The notes under the pieces: model-generated
Databases searched by the model: none
The model's input: only the letters and a program-made list of their open reading frames with translations
Told to the model about the DNA's origin: nothing
Assembly: GCA_020050685.1 (NCBI GenBank)
Contig: JAGVKG010000026.1
Coordinates: 62,001-126,000 of the forward strand
Length of the DNA stretch: 64,000 bases
Direction: 5' to 3'
From: Candidatus Obscuribacterales bacterium
GTDB taxonomy: Bacteria; Cyanobacteriota; Vampirovibrionia; Obscuribacterales; Obscuribacteraceae
In this document: positions 25,011 through 34,004 of the stretch, one piece after another
Position numbering within the stretch: the stretch's first letter is position 1
Layout: every line of letters begins with the position of its first letter
Program-made: the position numbers and the translations under genes

Positions 25011-25178
25011 GACTTCTTGTGGTGGATTAGATAAGGAGGAAACACTGCACCTGGCGGGAGTTACCACCTTGCGCTTTGTTAACTAAATGATACCAGCGTG
25101 GCCGCTGGATACCAGTTAAAAAACGTGAAGTGAGAGCCCCCAAAGAGCCAAGCCACGTTAGGTTAGAAAACGTTTAAC
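25011..25178 (-). ncRNA. Candidate small RNA or structured 3' UTR of sepF
   Basis: 168 bases between the sepF stop and a strong terminator. On the reverse strand TTAACT...AGTTAA encloses CCAGCG-GCCA-CGCTGG; before it AACGTG...CACGTT can pair; after it GGTGG-N6-CCGCC can pair. The multi-stem structure ending at a terminator suggests an RNA gene or long structured 3' UTR. It does not contain the SRP RNA GGAAGG apical motif, and I could not match it to 6S RNA, tmRNA or RNase P. Low confidence as an independent gene. Confidence 0.3.
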
Positions 25179-25670
25179 TCAGTGTCCGGGTTTGAAGCCG
25201 CCCAAGCCATTTTTATCTGGGAATCCAGGGAAAAGGTAGTCAAGCGGATTGTTTTCAATCTTGACCTTATCTTTTTCCTTGCCATCGGCAACGATTCTGA
25301 TGTTGCTTGGGCAGAAGAGGTAAACCTGATCGTTTAACTTATGGAAATCACCATCAAGTGCAGCAGACGCACCAGCAATAAAATCAACAAGACGATTGGC
25401 ATCGTGCTTGCGCATATTTTCCAAAGAAATAGTGGTGGCAGATCGTCCGCGCAAGCATGCCACTATATCTAGTGCCTCATCGTAGTTCATTGGAGTGAAC
25501 ATCGAGATCTGAGTGCCACCACGGGCGCCGGCGCCTTCGCGAACTGGTATCATTGGCATTCCGGATCTTTCAAGAAGCGCAGGGAAGAGATCTACTTCCA
25601 CCTTTTGTGTATTCCTGGGAGAAGAATTTGGCGACTTATCTTGCGGCACATTAGTTTGATCTTGAATCAT
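25179..25670 (-). CDS. sepF: Cell division protein SepF
   Basis: A 163-residue protein. Residues about 50-145 carry the SepF fold: FTPMNYDEALDIVACLRGRS, then TTISLENMRKHDANRLVDFI, AGASAALDGDFHKLNDQVYL and FCPSNIRIVADG. SepF is the FtsZ-membrane anchor and Z-ring organiser found in Firmicutes, Actinobacteria and Cyanobacteria. ATG 25670 was chosen; a TTG at 25739 would add 23 residues but has no ribosome site. The N-terminal membrane-binding amphipathic helix usual in SepF is not obvious in either form. A strong terminator lies about 170 bases downstream. Confidence 0.85.
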   Translation of the reverse strand: MIQDQTNVPQDKSPNSSPRNTQKVEVDLFPALLERSGMPMIPVREGAGARGGTQISMFTPMNYDEALDIVACLRGRSATTISLENMRKHDANRLVDFIAGASAALDGDFHKLNDQVYLFCPSNIRIVADGKEKDKVKIENNPLDYLFPGFPDKNGLGGFKPGH

Positions 25671-25856
25671 AGTTTCTTTTTGCCATCCGAAGAGGTGCAC
25701 TGAATACCCCAATTCTAGTGATTTGTTTTCAATAAGCAAGTAGTAATTTGGACAAATAAGTTATTCACGTCAGATAAGGCTAGCATAGAGCCAGATCTCT
25801 GGCAAATGCTGTGGCAGATCTTGTGGCAAATATTGCACATACAAATGTCACCATAT

Positions 25857-26558
25857 TTAGTGCCTCGATGCAATTGCCTCGGCAAGCACCAGATCGGCAG
25901 GTTCAGTAATTTTGATGTTATAAGACGAACCTTTTATTGTATAAACTTTGTGGCCGGCAGCTTGCAAAACAGACGCATCATCCGTGGTGGCAGATCCGTT
26001 TTTGCACGCAAGCTCATGCGCAGAATACAACCAGTCAAATCGCGCTGCCTGCGGCGTTTGAATCAAAGCCAATTGCCCTCGGTCTAATGTTTCTCCAAGT
26101 GTGCCACCATTAACAGTATTAACGGTGTCAGAACAAGCAATGGCGGCTGTACAGGCACCATGTATGGTGACAGCAGAAATGATATCGGTGATTATTGCAT
26201 CGGTAACAAATGGGCGCGCGGCATCATGAATCAGTACGTATTCTGGTTTGTCTGTTTGCTGGTGGCAAAATGTCATTGCTTAGCGCACGGATTCTTGCCT
26301 ACTAGCGCCACCAGGGATCACAAAAACTTGCTTTTTAAGATCGAGATCGGCGATCTCGTTTTTCACTTGCTCAAGCGAATCTTCTGGAACGACAAGAATT
26401 ACCTTATCGATCTTTTTATGGTGGCAAAAGACTTTGAGCGGCCATTGGTAAATCGGGCGACCTTGCAATTGCAAGAACTGCTTTTTAGTGCCACCACTAG
26501 TAGCATCAAAACGTGTGCCACTACCTGCAGCGGCCAAAATTGCATAAATGCCGGCCAT
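25857..26558 (-). pseudogene. ispD: ispD interrupted by an in-frame stop
   Basis: Together two segments in the same frame make a complete 2-C-methyl-D-erythritol 4-phosphate cytidylyltransferase of the MEP isoprenoid pathway. The first (26558-26280) has the CTP loop LAAAGSGTRF and PGGASRQESVR; then TAA at 26282-26280; the second resumes with the conserved YVLIHDAARPFV, QTPQAARFDW and NIKITEPADL. No bases are missing; only one codon is a stop. ATG 26276 lies one codon after the TAA, so reinitiation could give a two-chain enzyme. A sequencing error is also possible. The start overlaps the scpB stop by one base (TAATG). Confidence 0.85.
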
Positions 26559-27589
26559 TAGGTGAGAGATTCGCCACCAGTAGTCTCTTGGGCCAAAATA
26601 TTTCGACCTTCCGGCTCAAAGCTCATTTCAAGCTCCGGACTGGCAATGGATTGCTTGTCCGATTTATCAGACTCTGTTTCTTCGGTGGAATCAGAGTTGC
26701 TTTCAACAGCTTCAGTTGCCTGGCGAGTTTCTTCGACCTGAACCGATTCACTTTCGTCATCGGCGAGCTCTTCGGGCTCCTTGAACATGACTTCAGGCAC
26801 AGTATCAAATACAGACTCAGCAGTTTCAGAGTTTTCCGTTTCCGAAACCTCTAGGCTCGTCTCGGTTGATGCGCTCAATTCCGTCTCTGACACTTCGGAT
26901 TGGTTTGCAAGTTGATCCGATGCCTCACTAGCTGCGGCCACTGGTTCGGCATCTGCAAATTCGCTTACTCCGGCGAGCAATGCAGCTGTTAGTTGCTCGG
27001 CTGCTTGAGCATCACTATCCTGCAAAGCCATGACCAATTGCGTGGCTGTATCGGCTTCGCCATCACCAGACTCGCCTGTGCCATCATCCGGTACACCTTG
27101 CGGCTTGTCTTGTTTCTTGATCGTCTTGCGCAAATCGTTAGCGTCTTTTGTCAAGCGGAAGTATTCTTGGAATTTCTTGGTAGTTGTCAGAATCGGCGAG
27201 CGACCAGTGTCTTCCTTATTAATAAGTTCGCGTTCTAATAAAAGCTTGACATGCTCATAAGCACCAGCACCGCGGATGCGAATAATTTCCGACTGCATAA
27301 CCGGTTGCTTGATGGCAATGGCAGACAAAGTACGTAAGAGAGCTGCGGAGATATCTGTCGGGGCAAACTCTTCAATAATTGAGGCGTGCTCGTCTTTGAC
27401 TTGAATTATGTAACCATTGTCCTGGCCAATCTCCAAGCCCGTATCGCGCCCTTCGTAGTCGGCGATAAGCTCAAGAATTGCCTGGCGGACTACCTGCACA
27501 TCTTCATTGACAATCTTGGCAATGGCTTGTGCACGGATTGGTTTGTCCGTGAGAAACAAAACTGATTCGATTTTGGATTTTAAACTCAT
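26558..27589 (-). CDS. scpB: Condensin subunit ScpB with acidic extension
   Basis: 343 residues; ScpB is normally about 180-200. Residues 1-165 are the paired winged-helix ScpB core (KIESVLFLTDKPIRAQAIAK, LRTLSAIAIKQPVMQSEIIR, IRGAGAYEHVKLLLERELI, GRSPILTTTKKFQEYF). Residues about 180-343 are a low-complexity tail rich in Glu, Asp, Ser, Ala and Thr, probably disordered. ScpB dimers bind ScpA to bridge SMC. The gene lies 12 bases after scpA and ends overlapping ispD. Confidence 0.9.
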   Translation of the reverse strand: MSLKSKIESVLFLTDKPIRAQAIAKIVNEDVQVVRQAILELIADYEGRDTGLEIGQDNGYIIQVKDEHASIIEEFAPTDISAALLRTLSAIAIKQPVMQSEIIRIRGAGAYEHVKLLLERELINKEDTGRSPILTTTKKFQEYFRLTKDANDLRKTIKKQDKPQGVPDDGTGESGDGEADTATQLVMALQDSDAQAAEQLTAALLAGVSEFADAEPVAAASEASDQLANQSEVSETELSASTETSLEVSETENSETAESVFDTVPEVMFKEPEELADDESESVQVEETRQATEAVESNSDSTEETESDKSDKQSIASPELEMSFEPEGRNILAQETTGGESLT

Positions 27590-27601
27590 GATAGCTAGTT
27601 C

Positions 27602-28918
27602 CTAGTCCTCATCTTCATCATCTGGATCTTCGTCGTCTTCATCTGAATCTTCGTCATCCAGATCATCTTCGTCCTCAAGATCTTCATCATCTTCGTCTGA
27701 GTCCTCGTCATCTGAGTCCTCATCGTCTAGATCTTCATTATCGTCGTCAAGGGCTTCAGCCTTCGTGTCATCTTTAATATAACCTTCGACTGGTGCTTCC
27801 TCATCAACAACAAACACTTCAAGCTCTATTGTCTCATTATCTGACTCTTCTTGATCGGAATCATCATCCAGATCCGCAACGTCGACGGAAATTTCACCGC
27901 CGGCAGCGAGAGCATCCTTCTTAGCCTGAGCTTGCAACTTTCTTTCTGCCTTTTCCTTCGCCCAATTAGGATCAGCGGCACGCAGGGCTCTGGCTTGTTT
28001 CAAGCGCTCGCCTCTAGCTTTGCGTACAACTTGTTCTCTTTCCTTCTCGGCTTGCTCTTCCATTTCTACTTCGCGAGCCAATTGCGCCAAGAGATTGGCT
28101 TCGGCAGTGCTATTTGGCTTAACCAAATATACTGGTCCATAGAAGTGTTCTTGCTCGAGCAGAATTTTGCCACCATTGGAAAGAAAGAGAATGGCTAAAA
28201 ATGCGTCGACCCAATCGCCTTTATTGAGTGTACGAATTAGTTCTGCAAGGGAGATTTTTTCTTCCGATTCAAATACATCTTCAATAATTACTTCGATACG
28301 GGCAATGACAGTTTCAATGTCTTCGTCGTGAGCAAGCTCAAGAATGTCGCCGTAGTCTTGCACTTGCGGCTGACCTTCCAGGTCGATACGAGTGCGTGGC
28401 TTGCGGTCCATTTTTTCACGCTCAATGCGTTCCGCTTCACGCAGGGCATCGATAAGTTGCTCGAGTGTAACTTTGCGCTCGCGTAAATGTCTGGTATTGG
28501 CGCGGCGCACCAAGGCACGTTCCAAATCCTGCAAAGTAATTTGACGAGCAATGGGCTCATTGTTGGCATTGTAAAAAATTGGCGCGCCATCGGCGTCAAA
28601 ATCAAGAAAATCATCGGCACCATTCAGGTCGTCGAGATTGTCGATTAAGAGTGCTTCGGCTTTCATGCGCAAAAGTACAGATGCATGGAACAAAATTTTG
28701 CCGGACTGACGCAAGTTTTCCTTTGGGGCAGATGCAATGGCTTTCAAGAATCGGTCGGTAACGTCGATGATATCGATGTTTTTTGGATCAATTTCGCCGC
28801 GCTCTGCCATAGAAACAATAATGTCGATACCACCCGGCTCACCATTTGCCGGGGCGGCAGTGGGAGTTGCGGTGGTAACACCGACCTCTTGATTCATGCT
28901 AGTGGCGACTTCATCCAA
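27602..28918 (-). CDS. scpA: Condensin kleisin ScpA with acidic tail
   Basis: 438 residues; ScpA is normally about 250. The kleisin N-domain is visible at residues about 28-100 (IDIIVSMAERGEIDPKNIDI, IDVTDRFLKAIA, KILFHASVLLRMKAEALLI) and a winged-helix C-domain near 225-285 (SLAELIRTLNKGDWVDAFLA, then ILFLSNGGKILLEQ). A charged helix follows (about 285-345), then an acidic tail ending in repeated DEDSDEDDEDLEDEDD-type sequence. The start is probably TTG 28918 behind AAAGGA, although spacing is tight; ATG 28897 is an alternative. It is co-transcribed with smc and scpB. Confidence 0.9.
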   Translation of the reverse strand: MDEVATSMNQEVGVTTATPTAAPANGEPGGIDIIVSMAERGEIDPKNIDIIDVTDRFLKAIASAPKENLRQSGKILFHASVLLRMKAEALLIDNLDDLNGADDFLDFDADGAPIFYNANNEPIARQITLQDLERALVRRANTRHLRERKVTLEQLIDALREAERIEREKMDRKPRTRIDLEGQPQVQDYGDILELAHDEDIETVIARIEVIIEDVFESEEKISLAELIRTLNKGDWVDAFLAILFLSNGGKILLEQEHFYGPVYLVKPNSTAEANLLAQLAREVEMEEQAEKEREQVVRKARGERLKQARALRAADPNWAKEKAERKLQAQAKKDALAAGGEISVDVADLDDDSDQEESDNETIELEVFVVDEEAPVEGYIKDDTKAEALDDDNEDLDDEDSDDEDSDEDDEDLEDEDDLDDEDSDEDDEDPDDEDED

Positions 28919-28959
28919 ATCCTTTCACCAATTCCATGCTTCACAGCCAAGCTGTAAAA

Positions 28960-31900
28960 CTAAGCTCCTACACCCTGTGCTTCCGGTTCAGTTTCCGGAA
29001 TTTGAATTTCTTGAATGCCGACAACTCTCGAATAACCATCTGATCTTAAGGAGACACCAACAGCGTGGTCGGCGTTTTCAATCATTGGACGTCTCAAGCT
29101 GACGACAACAAATTGTGCATGCTCCGATTGACGCTTGACCATGCGGGCCAAACGATCAGCATTTGAACCGTCGAGCATCATGTCGACTTCGTCAAAGGCA
29201 TAAAACGGTGCTGGTGCATAACGCTGGAAGGCAAAGACAAAAGAAAGCGCTGTCAGTGATTTCTCACCACCAGACAATGCCTCGATGCGTTGCATCTTCT
29301 TATCGCGTGGTTGAGCACGAATAATCAAACCACCGGCAAATGGGTTTTCCGGGTTTTCCAATTCGAGCTTGCCGTGTCCATGTGAAAGCTCAGCAAAGAT
29401 TTCTTGGAAGTTAGTGTTAATCGCATCGAATGATTCCATGAACGTACGCTTCTTCAGTTCGTCATAGCCGGCAATACGCTGAGTAATTTCGTCTTTTTCT
29501 TCCGTCAAGGTTTGCAAATTGACGTCTAATTCGTCTTGGCGTTCCTTGACTGTGTTGTATTCTTCCAAAGCCTTCATGTTTACAGGCTCGAGAGCGCGCA
29601 TGCGCTTTTCCAGTCTGTCTACTTGCGCTCTCAATTGCTCGACTGTGCCTTCCGATGGCGGCTGCCAATCCGGTTGTTCAGCAATGATTTGCTCAAGCTC
29701 GGCTTTCAGTTGAACCAGTTCTTGCTCAAGATCATAATGATAAAGTTTGCTCTTTTGTCTTTCTTCTTCCAAGTGCAAGAGATCTTGTTCAATCTTAGTT
29801 TTTTCAATTTCTAAGGCTGTAACCTTTTCATGGATCTCGTCTTTTTGCTTGCGCAAATCATCGAGCTCTTCTGAAAGTTCGCCGGACTTTTGTTCAATTT
29901 GATGAATCTGGGCGCGCAGCTCGGCAATTTTGGTTTCATGTACAGGAGTCTGTACGGAAAGCTCGTTAACTTCAAGGGTAATTTCATCCAGCTGCAATTG
30001 CAAATTATCGCGATTGCCTTGCTCGACTTTTGCTTCTGTATCAATTCTGTCGATTTCGCGTTGCACTTCCTGGAAGTTGGCCTCTACTGCCGTAACTTCT
30101 TGCTGCAACTCTTCAGCTTCCGAAATCAACTTTTCAATCTTAGTCCGCTTGCCTGTGCCTGAAGCTTCAGTCACGTTATCTTGCAATTGGGTGATTTCTT
30201 TGTCCAGCTTCTTCAGCGTCTGACTAATATCCTCAATTTTCTTGTCGATACCTTCAATTTCATCGCCGGAATTGCGCAAGCGTGGCTTGTAATCTTCGAT
30301 CTGCTTTTCCAGGGATTCTGCTTGCTGGCGTTTGGTATCAAGCTCGGCACGCTTTTCGGCCAGATCCGCACTGGCATCCTGCAGCTTTGTGCGCTCTTCA
30401 TTTAAGGCAACGGCCAATTCTTTTAGTCCATCTTGCAAATTGCGGATGCTTTCGGCTAACGCTGCTGCTTTAGCTTGTACAACACTTAGATCGTTTTCGC
30501 CTTTGGAGGCAAAGTGCATTTTGGATTTGTTATCGTGACCGCCGGATATAGCTCCGGACTTCTCAAACAACTCACCTTCCAAAGTCACCATACGAGCCTG
30601 GTTGATCAAGCGTCTGGCGCATTCCATGTTTTCGACAACAATGGTTTGACCACAAGCATATTGAATCGCTTTGGTGAAACGTGGATCAAAATTGATTAGG
30701 TTAAAGGCAAAATCAATTACACCCGGGCGCTCAGGCAAGTAACCTGGCGGCTGAGTTTGGATCTTGCTCAGTGGCACAAATGTAGCCCGACCAAGACGTG
30801 GGTTTTGCTTGAGAAAATCAATACACTCTTGAGCTACTTGATCGTCTTCGACAACAATGTGGCCAAGGCGAGGGCCAATGGCTACTTCTAAGGCAGTCTT
30901 GTATTCATCCGGTACAGCACCAAGTTGACCGATGGTACCATGCACGCCATCGATGCCAGCTTTCAAAATTGCATCAACGGCTTTACCGAAACCACCTTCA
31001 CCGGATACTTCTCGGTGAGTTTCCAATTCAATTAAGCGGCGGTTGACCGATTCCAATTCCTTACGTCTTTGTTCAATATCTTCGCGTGTCGATTCCATTT
31101 CGTCATCAAGCTGGCGAATCGTACGCTCAATTCCAAGCACAAGTGCTTGTTGATCGCGATGCTTGCTTTCTAACGATTGAACCTGCGATTTTGATTGGGC
31201 AGATTTACCAATGGAATCCGTAACAGCATTACGCAAAGTTTCAATTTCACGTTCCAAACTTTCTTTGCGCGTTGTCAGTTCGGTCTTTTGTACTTCAACT
31301 TTGTGCTTCTTGTCTCTCAGATCTTGCAGCGCACCATAGGTCGAAACCATGTTGTCCGCCGAGCGGTCCTTTTCTTGGCGCAAGACTTCAATTTCTGCCT
31401 GCACTGCAGACAAAGAACCTTGCTTTTCAAAAAGTACTTTCTCGACGGTCTGTTGTTCTTCGACAAACTGTTTGCGCTTTCTGGCAAGTTGAGACAAGTG
31501 CTTTTCAATAGTCTGAATTTGCGCCTGTACATTTTTTTGTATCTTGGTCTTTTCGCCAATCACACCAGTGAGATTGGAAAGTTTGTTTTCTTCACGAGTC
31601 AGGTCGCCTCGGAGGTTTTCCAGTTCTTGTCTGAGCAAGAGCTGTTCGTGCCCACCCTTTTCGCGAATCTCCTCATCAATGCGGCCCATTTCCGAGCGCA
31701 AAGACAATCTGTCGATTTCCGCCTTTTCGCGTGATTCAAGCAAAGACTCTTCTTGCTTGGCAAATTTCTCCAAGCGCTTAAGCTCGCTTGCCACCTTAGC
31801 TTCAGTTTCTTTGACGCGGACAAACATCAAATCACGCTCGATCTGTTCCTTTTGCGTCTTCAGATCCAAATACTTCAGAGCTTGGTCTCTGTCTTGTTGC

Positions 31901-32493
31901 AAGAGTTCCAAGCGCGAGGCAATTTCTGCCAAAATAATCCGCTGGTGATCAATTTTTTCGCCAACAGCGGAAAGCTCGTCATTAGCTTGATCAATTCTGC
32001 GGTCAAAATCGGCAACCCCTGCCAATTCATCAATAATTTTGCGGCGCTCAGTCGGGCTCATCGAGACAATACCCGTCACGTCGCCCTGCATGATCACGTT
32101 AAATCCAGTCGGGCTGACGTTATATTTCATCAGCTCATCATGAATTTCAGTCAAGGTTGTGTTCTTACCATTCAACATATAAGTTGAGGTATAGCCGTTA
32201 TCCTTAACCCTAATTCGACGGACGACTTCAAGCTCATTGCCCAGCCCGTCGGTAAAACGCACCGTGACTTTGGCTTCGTTCTTGCCGCTCAAGTTATTCA
32301 GCAGGTCAGGTAGGCGCTCTGCCCGCATCGAACGTGTGGACGACAGACCAAGCGCAAACAATAGGCTATCGACAATATTGGATTTGCCGGAACCATTTGG
32401 TCCGGAAATCGTTGTAAAGCCATTCAATAGTGGAATTGTCGTGCGGCGGCCAAATGACTTGAAGTTATCTAATTCGATTTCTTTGATTCGCAT
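28960..32493 (-). CDS. smc: Chromosome condensation protein SMC
   Basis: 1177 residues, the normal SMC length. Walker A is GPNGSGKSNIVDSLLFALG near residues 33-51. Two long coiled coils (about 165-500 and 670-1010) flank the hinge (GFGKAVDAILKAG to LEGELFEKSGAISGG, about 500-650). The C-terminal head has LSGGEKSLTALSFVFAF and the Walker B/D-loop YAFDEVDMMLDGSNA. SMC with ScpA and ScpB organises and segregates the chromosome. It is first in the reverse-strand operon smc-scpA-scpB-ispD. ATG 32493 is the start. Confidence 0.97.
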   Translation of the reverse strand: MRIKEIELDNFKSFGRRTTIPLLNGFTTISGPNGSGKSNIVDSLLFALGLSSTRSMRAERLPDLLNNLSGKNEAKVTVRFTDGLGNELEVVRRIRVKDNGYTSTYMLNGKNTTLTEIHDELMKYNVSPTGFNVIMQGDVTGIVSMSPTERRKIIDELAGVADFDRRIDQANDELSAVGEKIDHQRIILAEIASRLELLQQDRDQALKYLDLKTQKEQIERDLMFVRVKETEAKVASELKRLEKFAKQEESLLESREKAEIDRLSLRSEMGRIDEEIREKGGHEQLLLRQELENLRGDLTREENKLSNLTGVIGEKTKIQKNVQAQIQTIEKHLSQLARKRKQFVEEQQTVEKVLFEKQGSLSAVQAEIEVLRQEKDRSADNMVSTYGALQDLRDKKHKVEVQKTELTTRKESLEREIETLRNAVTDSIGKSAQSKSQVQSLESKHRDQQALVLGIERTIRQLDDEMESTREDIEQRRKELESVNRRLIELETHREVSGEGGFGKAVDAILKAGIDGVHGTIGQLGAVPDEYKTALEVAIGPRLGHIVVEDDQVAQECIDFLKQNPRLGRATFVPLSKIQTQPPGYLPERPGVIDFAFNLINFDPRFTKAIQYACGQTIVVENMECARRLINQARMVTLEGELFEKSGAISGGHDNKSKMHFASKGENDLSVVQAKAAALAESIRNLQDGLKELAVALNEERTKLQDASADLAEKRAELDTKRQQAESLEKQIEDYKPRLRNSGDEIEGIDKKIEDISQTLKKLDKEITQLQDNVTEASGTGKRTKIEKLISEAEELQQEVTAVEANFQEVQREIDRIDTEAKVEQGNRDNLQLQLDEITLEVNELSVQTPVHETKIAELRAQIHQIEQKSGELSEELDDLRKQKDEIHEKVTALEIEKTKIEQDLLHLEEERQKSKLYHYDLEQELVQLKAELEQIIAEQPDWQPPSEGTVEQLRAQVDRLEKRMRALEPVNMKALEEYNTVKERQDELDVNLQTLTEEKDEITQRIAGYDELKKRTFMESFDAINTNFQEIFAELSHGHGKLELENPENPFAGGLIIRAQPRDKKMQRIEALSGGEKSLTALSFVFAFQRYAPAPFYAFDEVDMMLDGSNADRLARMVKRQSEHAQFVVVSLRRPMIENADHAVGVSLRSDGYSRVVGIQEIQIPETEPEAQGVGA

Positions 32494-32768
32494 CGCTACC
32501 CCAGATAATGATCTAAATGCAGATCGAGCATATTTATATCTTGCATATCTATATGTCGCATCCGATCAAATATCCGTCCTATTCAGTGTGGACATTTGCC
32601 TCTCCAAGCCAGTCGCCATGCCTTACATAGCACAAGCCAGATTAGACTATATCCTACATTTACTGTCAACAAAATGCATAGCCGGTTACCCGCATGAACT
32701 GCGGTTTCTACGGCACTTTCCAATTAGAATCGGGTTTTGACAACCAGAATGTGCGGGTATATCCACCT

Positions 32769-34004
32769 ATGGACCCTTTATTAAATTTATTGCCGCGGGA
32801 CAATTTAATCTCTTTGATCTCGCCAACTACTCTCTTAAAGACAGACGTTTTGCTATTGCTATCAATTTTGGCAATGGCAATGCCTGGTCGCGCCGATGAA
32901 TTAAATGAGCCGCAGGCGAAACCGGCACCTAAATTTGCTGCCAGCCAAAAGTCGCCTTACAAAGACTTTCTCCTCAAGGGCAGTCTGCAGCAAAGTGCAT
33001 TTTTTGATATTCCGCCCACAAGCCTGGCTAAGCCTAAGTCCTTTGAGGCAGGTGTTTGGAACAAACTTTGGCAGACTTATAGCCAAGCTGGACGAAATGC
33101 CTATGCCAAGAAAAACTATGAGGAAGCCGAGGCTATGTACCGCGGTGCCGTCGAGCAAGCCCAAAAGTTTGCCCCGGGCGACCGGCGCCTGGGCATAAGC
33201 CTGACCAATTTAGCGGCAACCTTGCGCGATGAGGGCAAATACCAAGAATCGCAGGCTATCTTTTTGCGTGCCATTGCGGAAAAGGAAAGGTGGCTTCAGC
33301 CATCCGACCCAACGCTTGCCACCACGCTCAAGCATTATGCTTATTTGCTGAGAAAGTTGGGCAAGGGCACGGAAGCAAAAATCAGTGAACAAAAGGCAGA
33401 CACAATCATCGCCATCGCCAACCATCGAGGATTGAGCCTGGCAAAATCGCGCCCCGTATCATCGGCATTTCTGGCTGATGACATATTTCAAGACAACCAA
33501 TCAGGCAAGACCAAGGAAAAAGACTCGGACAAAGCAAGTTGGTCAGCTAGCCACAGGATAACCAGGCTTTGTACTGTACTTAAACATGAACGGCCAGCAT
33601 CTGAGCCCGTGACCATAATTAGAATCAATGCCCTAATTTTGGCTGGCGGAATAATAAACGGCGCAGGCGGTGGCGCAGGACAGGTGCGGACTTTTATTGG
33701 TGCACCACAAGTAACTCAATTTGGCCACAGCCAGGCATCAACAAGTTACTTAGATGCGCAGATAGTTGAGCTGGCATCGAAGTATGGTATCGCCGACGAT
33801 ACCATCGAAGCGATTACAGCCCCGGGTGGCGAATTAGTGGAAATTGACAACAACCGCTTGTTTTACGTTTGCTGCCCGATTAATCGCCACCATTGGCAAA
33901 TTGGTACCATTGTTAGTATCACGAAAATGAACGAACTACTCTACCTTTTGCAAAGCCAAGACGAAGGCTACAGGCTATTGGTGAAAGAATTAGCCGGTTT
34001 GTGA
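32769..34004 (+). CDS. Secreted TPR protein
   Basis: A 411-residue protein. ATG 32769 places a signal peptide at the N-terminus (TDVLLLLSILAMAMPGRADE, about residues 26-45); an upstream ATG at 32694 seems too early. Residues about 90-200 contain kinesin-light-chain-type TPRs (NYEEAEAMYRGAVEQAQKFA, RLGISLTNLAATLRDEGKYQ, TLATTLKHYAYLLRKLGKGT). The C-terminal 130 residues have no recognised domain. Its stop codon directly abuts the stop of the convergent desaturase gene. No function is assigned. Confidence 0.7.
   Translation: MDPLLNLLPRDNLISLISPTTLLKTDVLLLLSILAMAMPGRADELNEPQAKPAPKFAASQKSPYKDFLLKGSLQQSAFFDIPPTSLAKPKSFEAGVWNKLWQTYSQAGRNAYAKKNYEEAEAMYRGAVEQAQKFAPGDRRLGISLTNLAATLRDEGKYQESQAIFLRAIAEKERWLQPSDPTLATTLKHYAYLLRKLGKGTEAKISEQKADTIIAIANHRGLSLAKSRPVSSAFLADDIFQDNQSGKTKEKDSDKASWSASHRITRLCTVLKHERPASEPVTIIRINALILAGGIINGAGGGAGQVRTFIGAPQVTQFGHSQASTSYLDAQIVELASKYGIADDTIEAITAPGGELVEIDNNRLFYVCCPINRHHWQIGTIVSITKMNELLYLLQSQDEGYRLLVKELAGL

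Larger units (their letters stand above)
24783..25178. other. Gene-free region: repeat copy A, two hairpins, reverse-strand RNA candidate
   Basis: No protein gene is supported. The region holds a hairpin CCCCAAA/TTTGGGG (24823-24840) just after the PII-like gene, copy A of the structured repeat (24891-24980), an intrinsic terminator facing the reverse strand (24977-25010), and 168 structured bases up to the sepF stop. Each is listed separately. Confidence 0.7.

Noticed and set aside
24600-25067. Reverse 155-codon open frame over the PII-like gene end and repeat copy A
   Set aside because: It is antisense to a well-supported gene and to a structured repeat, and has the biased composition of read-through of GC-rich hairpins.
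25011-25178. T-box-like AAGGTGGTAAC on the reverse strand
   Set aside because: The match to the T-box sequence is partial, no aminoacyl-synthetase or amino acid gene lies downstream, and the terminator simply ends the transcript.
25011-25178. Signal recognition particle RNA, from a CCCGCCAGG match
   Set aside because: The diagnostic apical GGAAGG/AGCA loop is absent, so the match is probably chance.
28579-32187. Numerous forward open frames across smc and scpA
   Set aside because: They are antisense to smc/scpA, whose domains and motifs are unambiguous.
33784-33801. Perfect palindrome GGTATCG-CCGA-CGATACC inside the TPR gene
   Set aside because: It is within coding sequence, single-copy, and has no promoter or start codon nearby to regulate.
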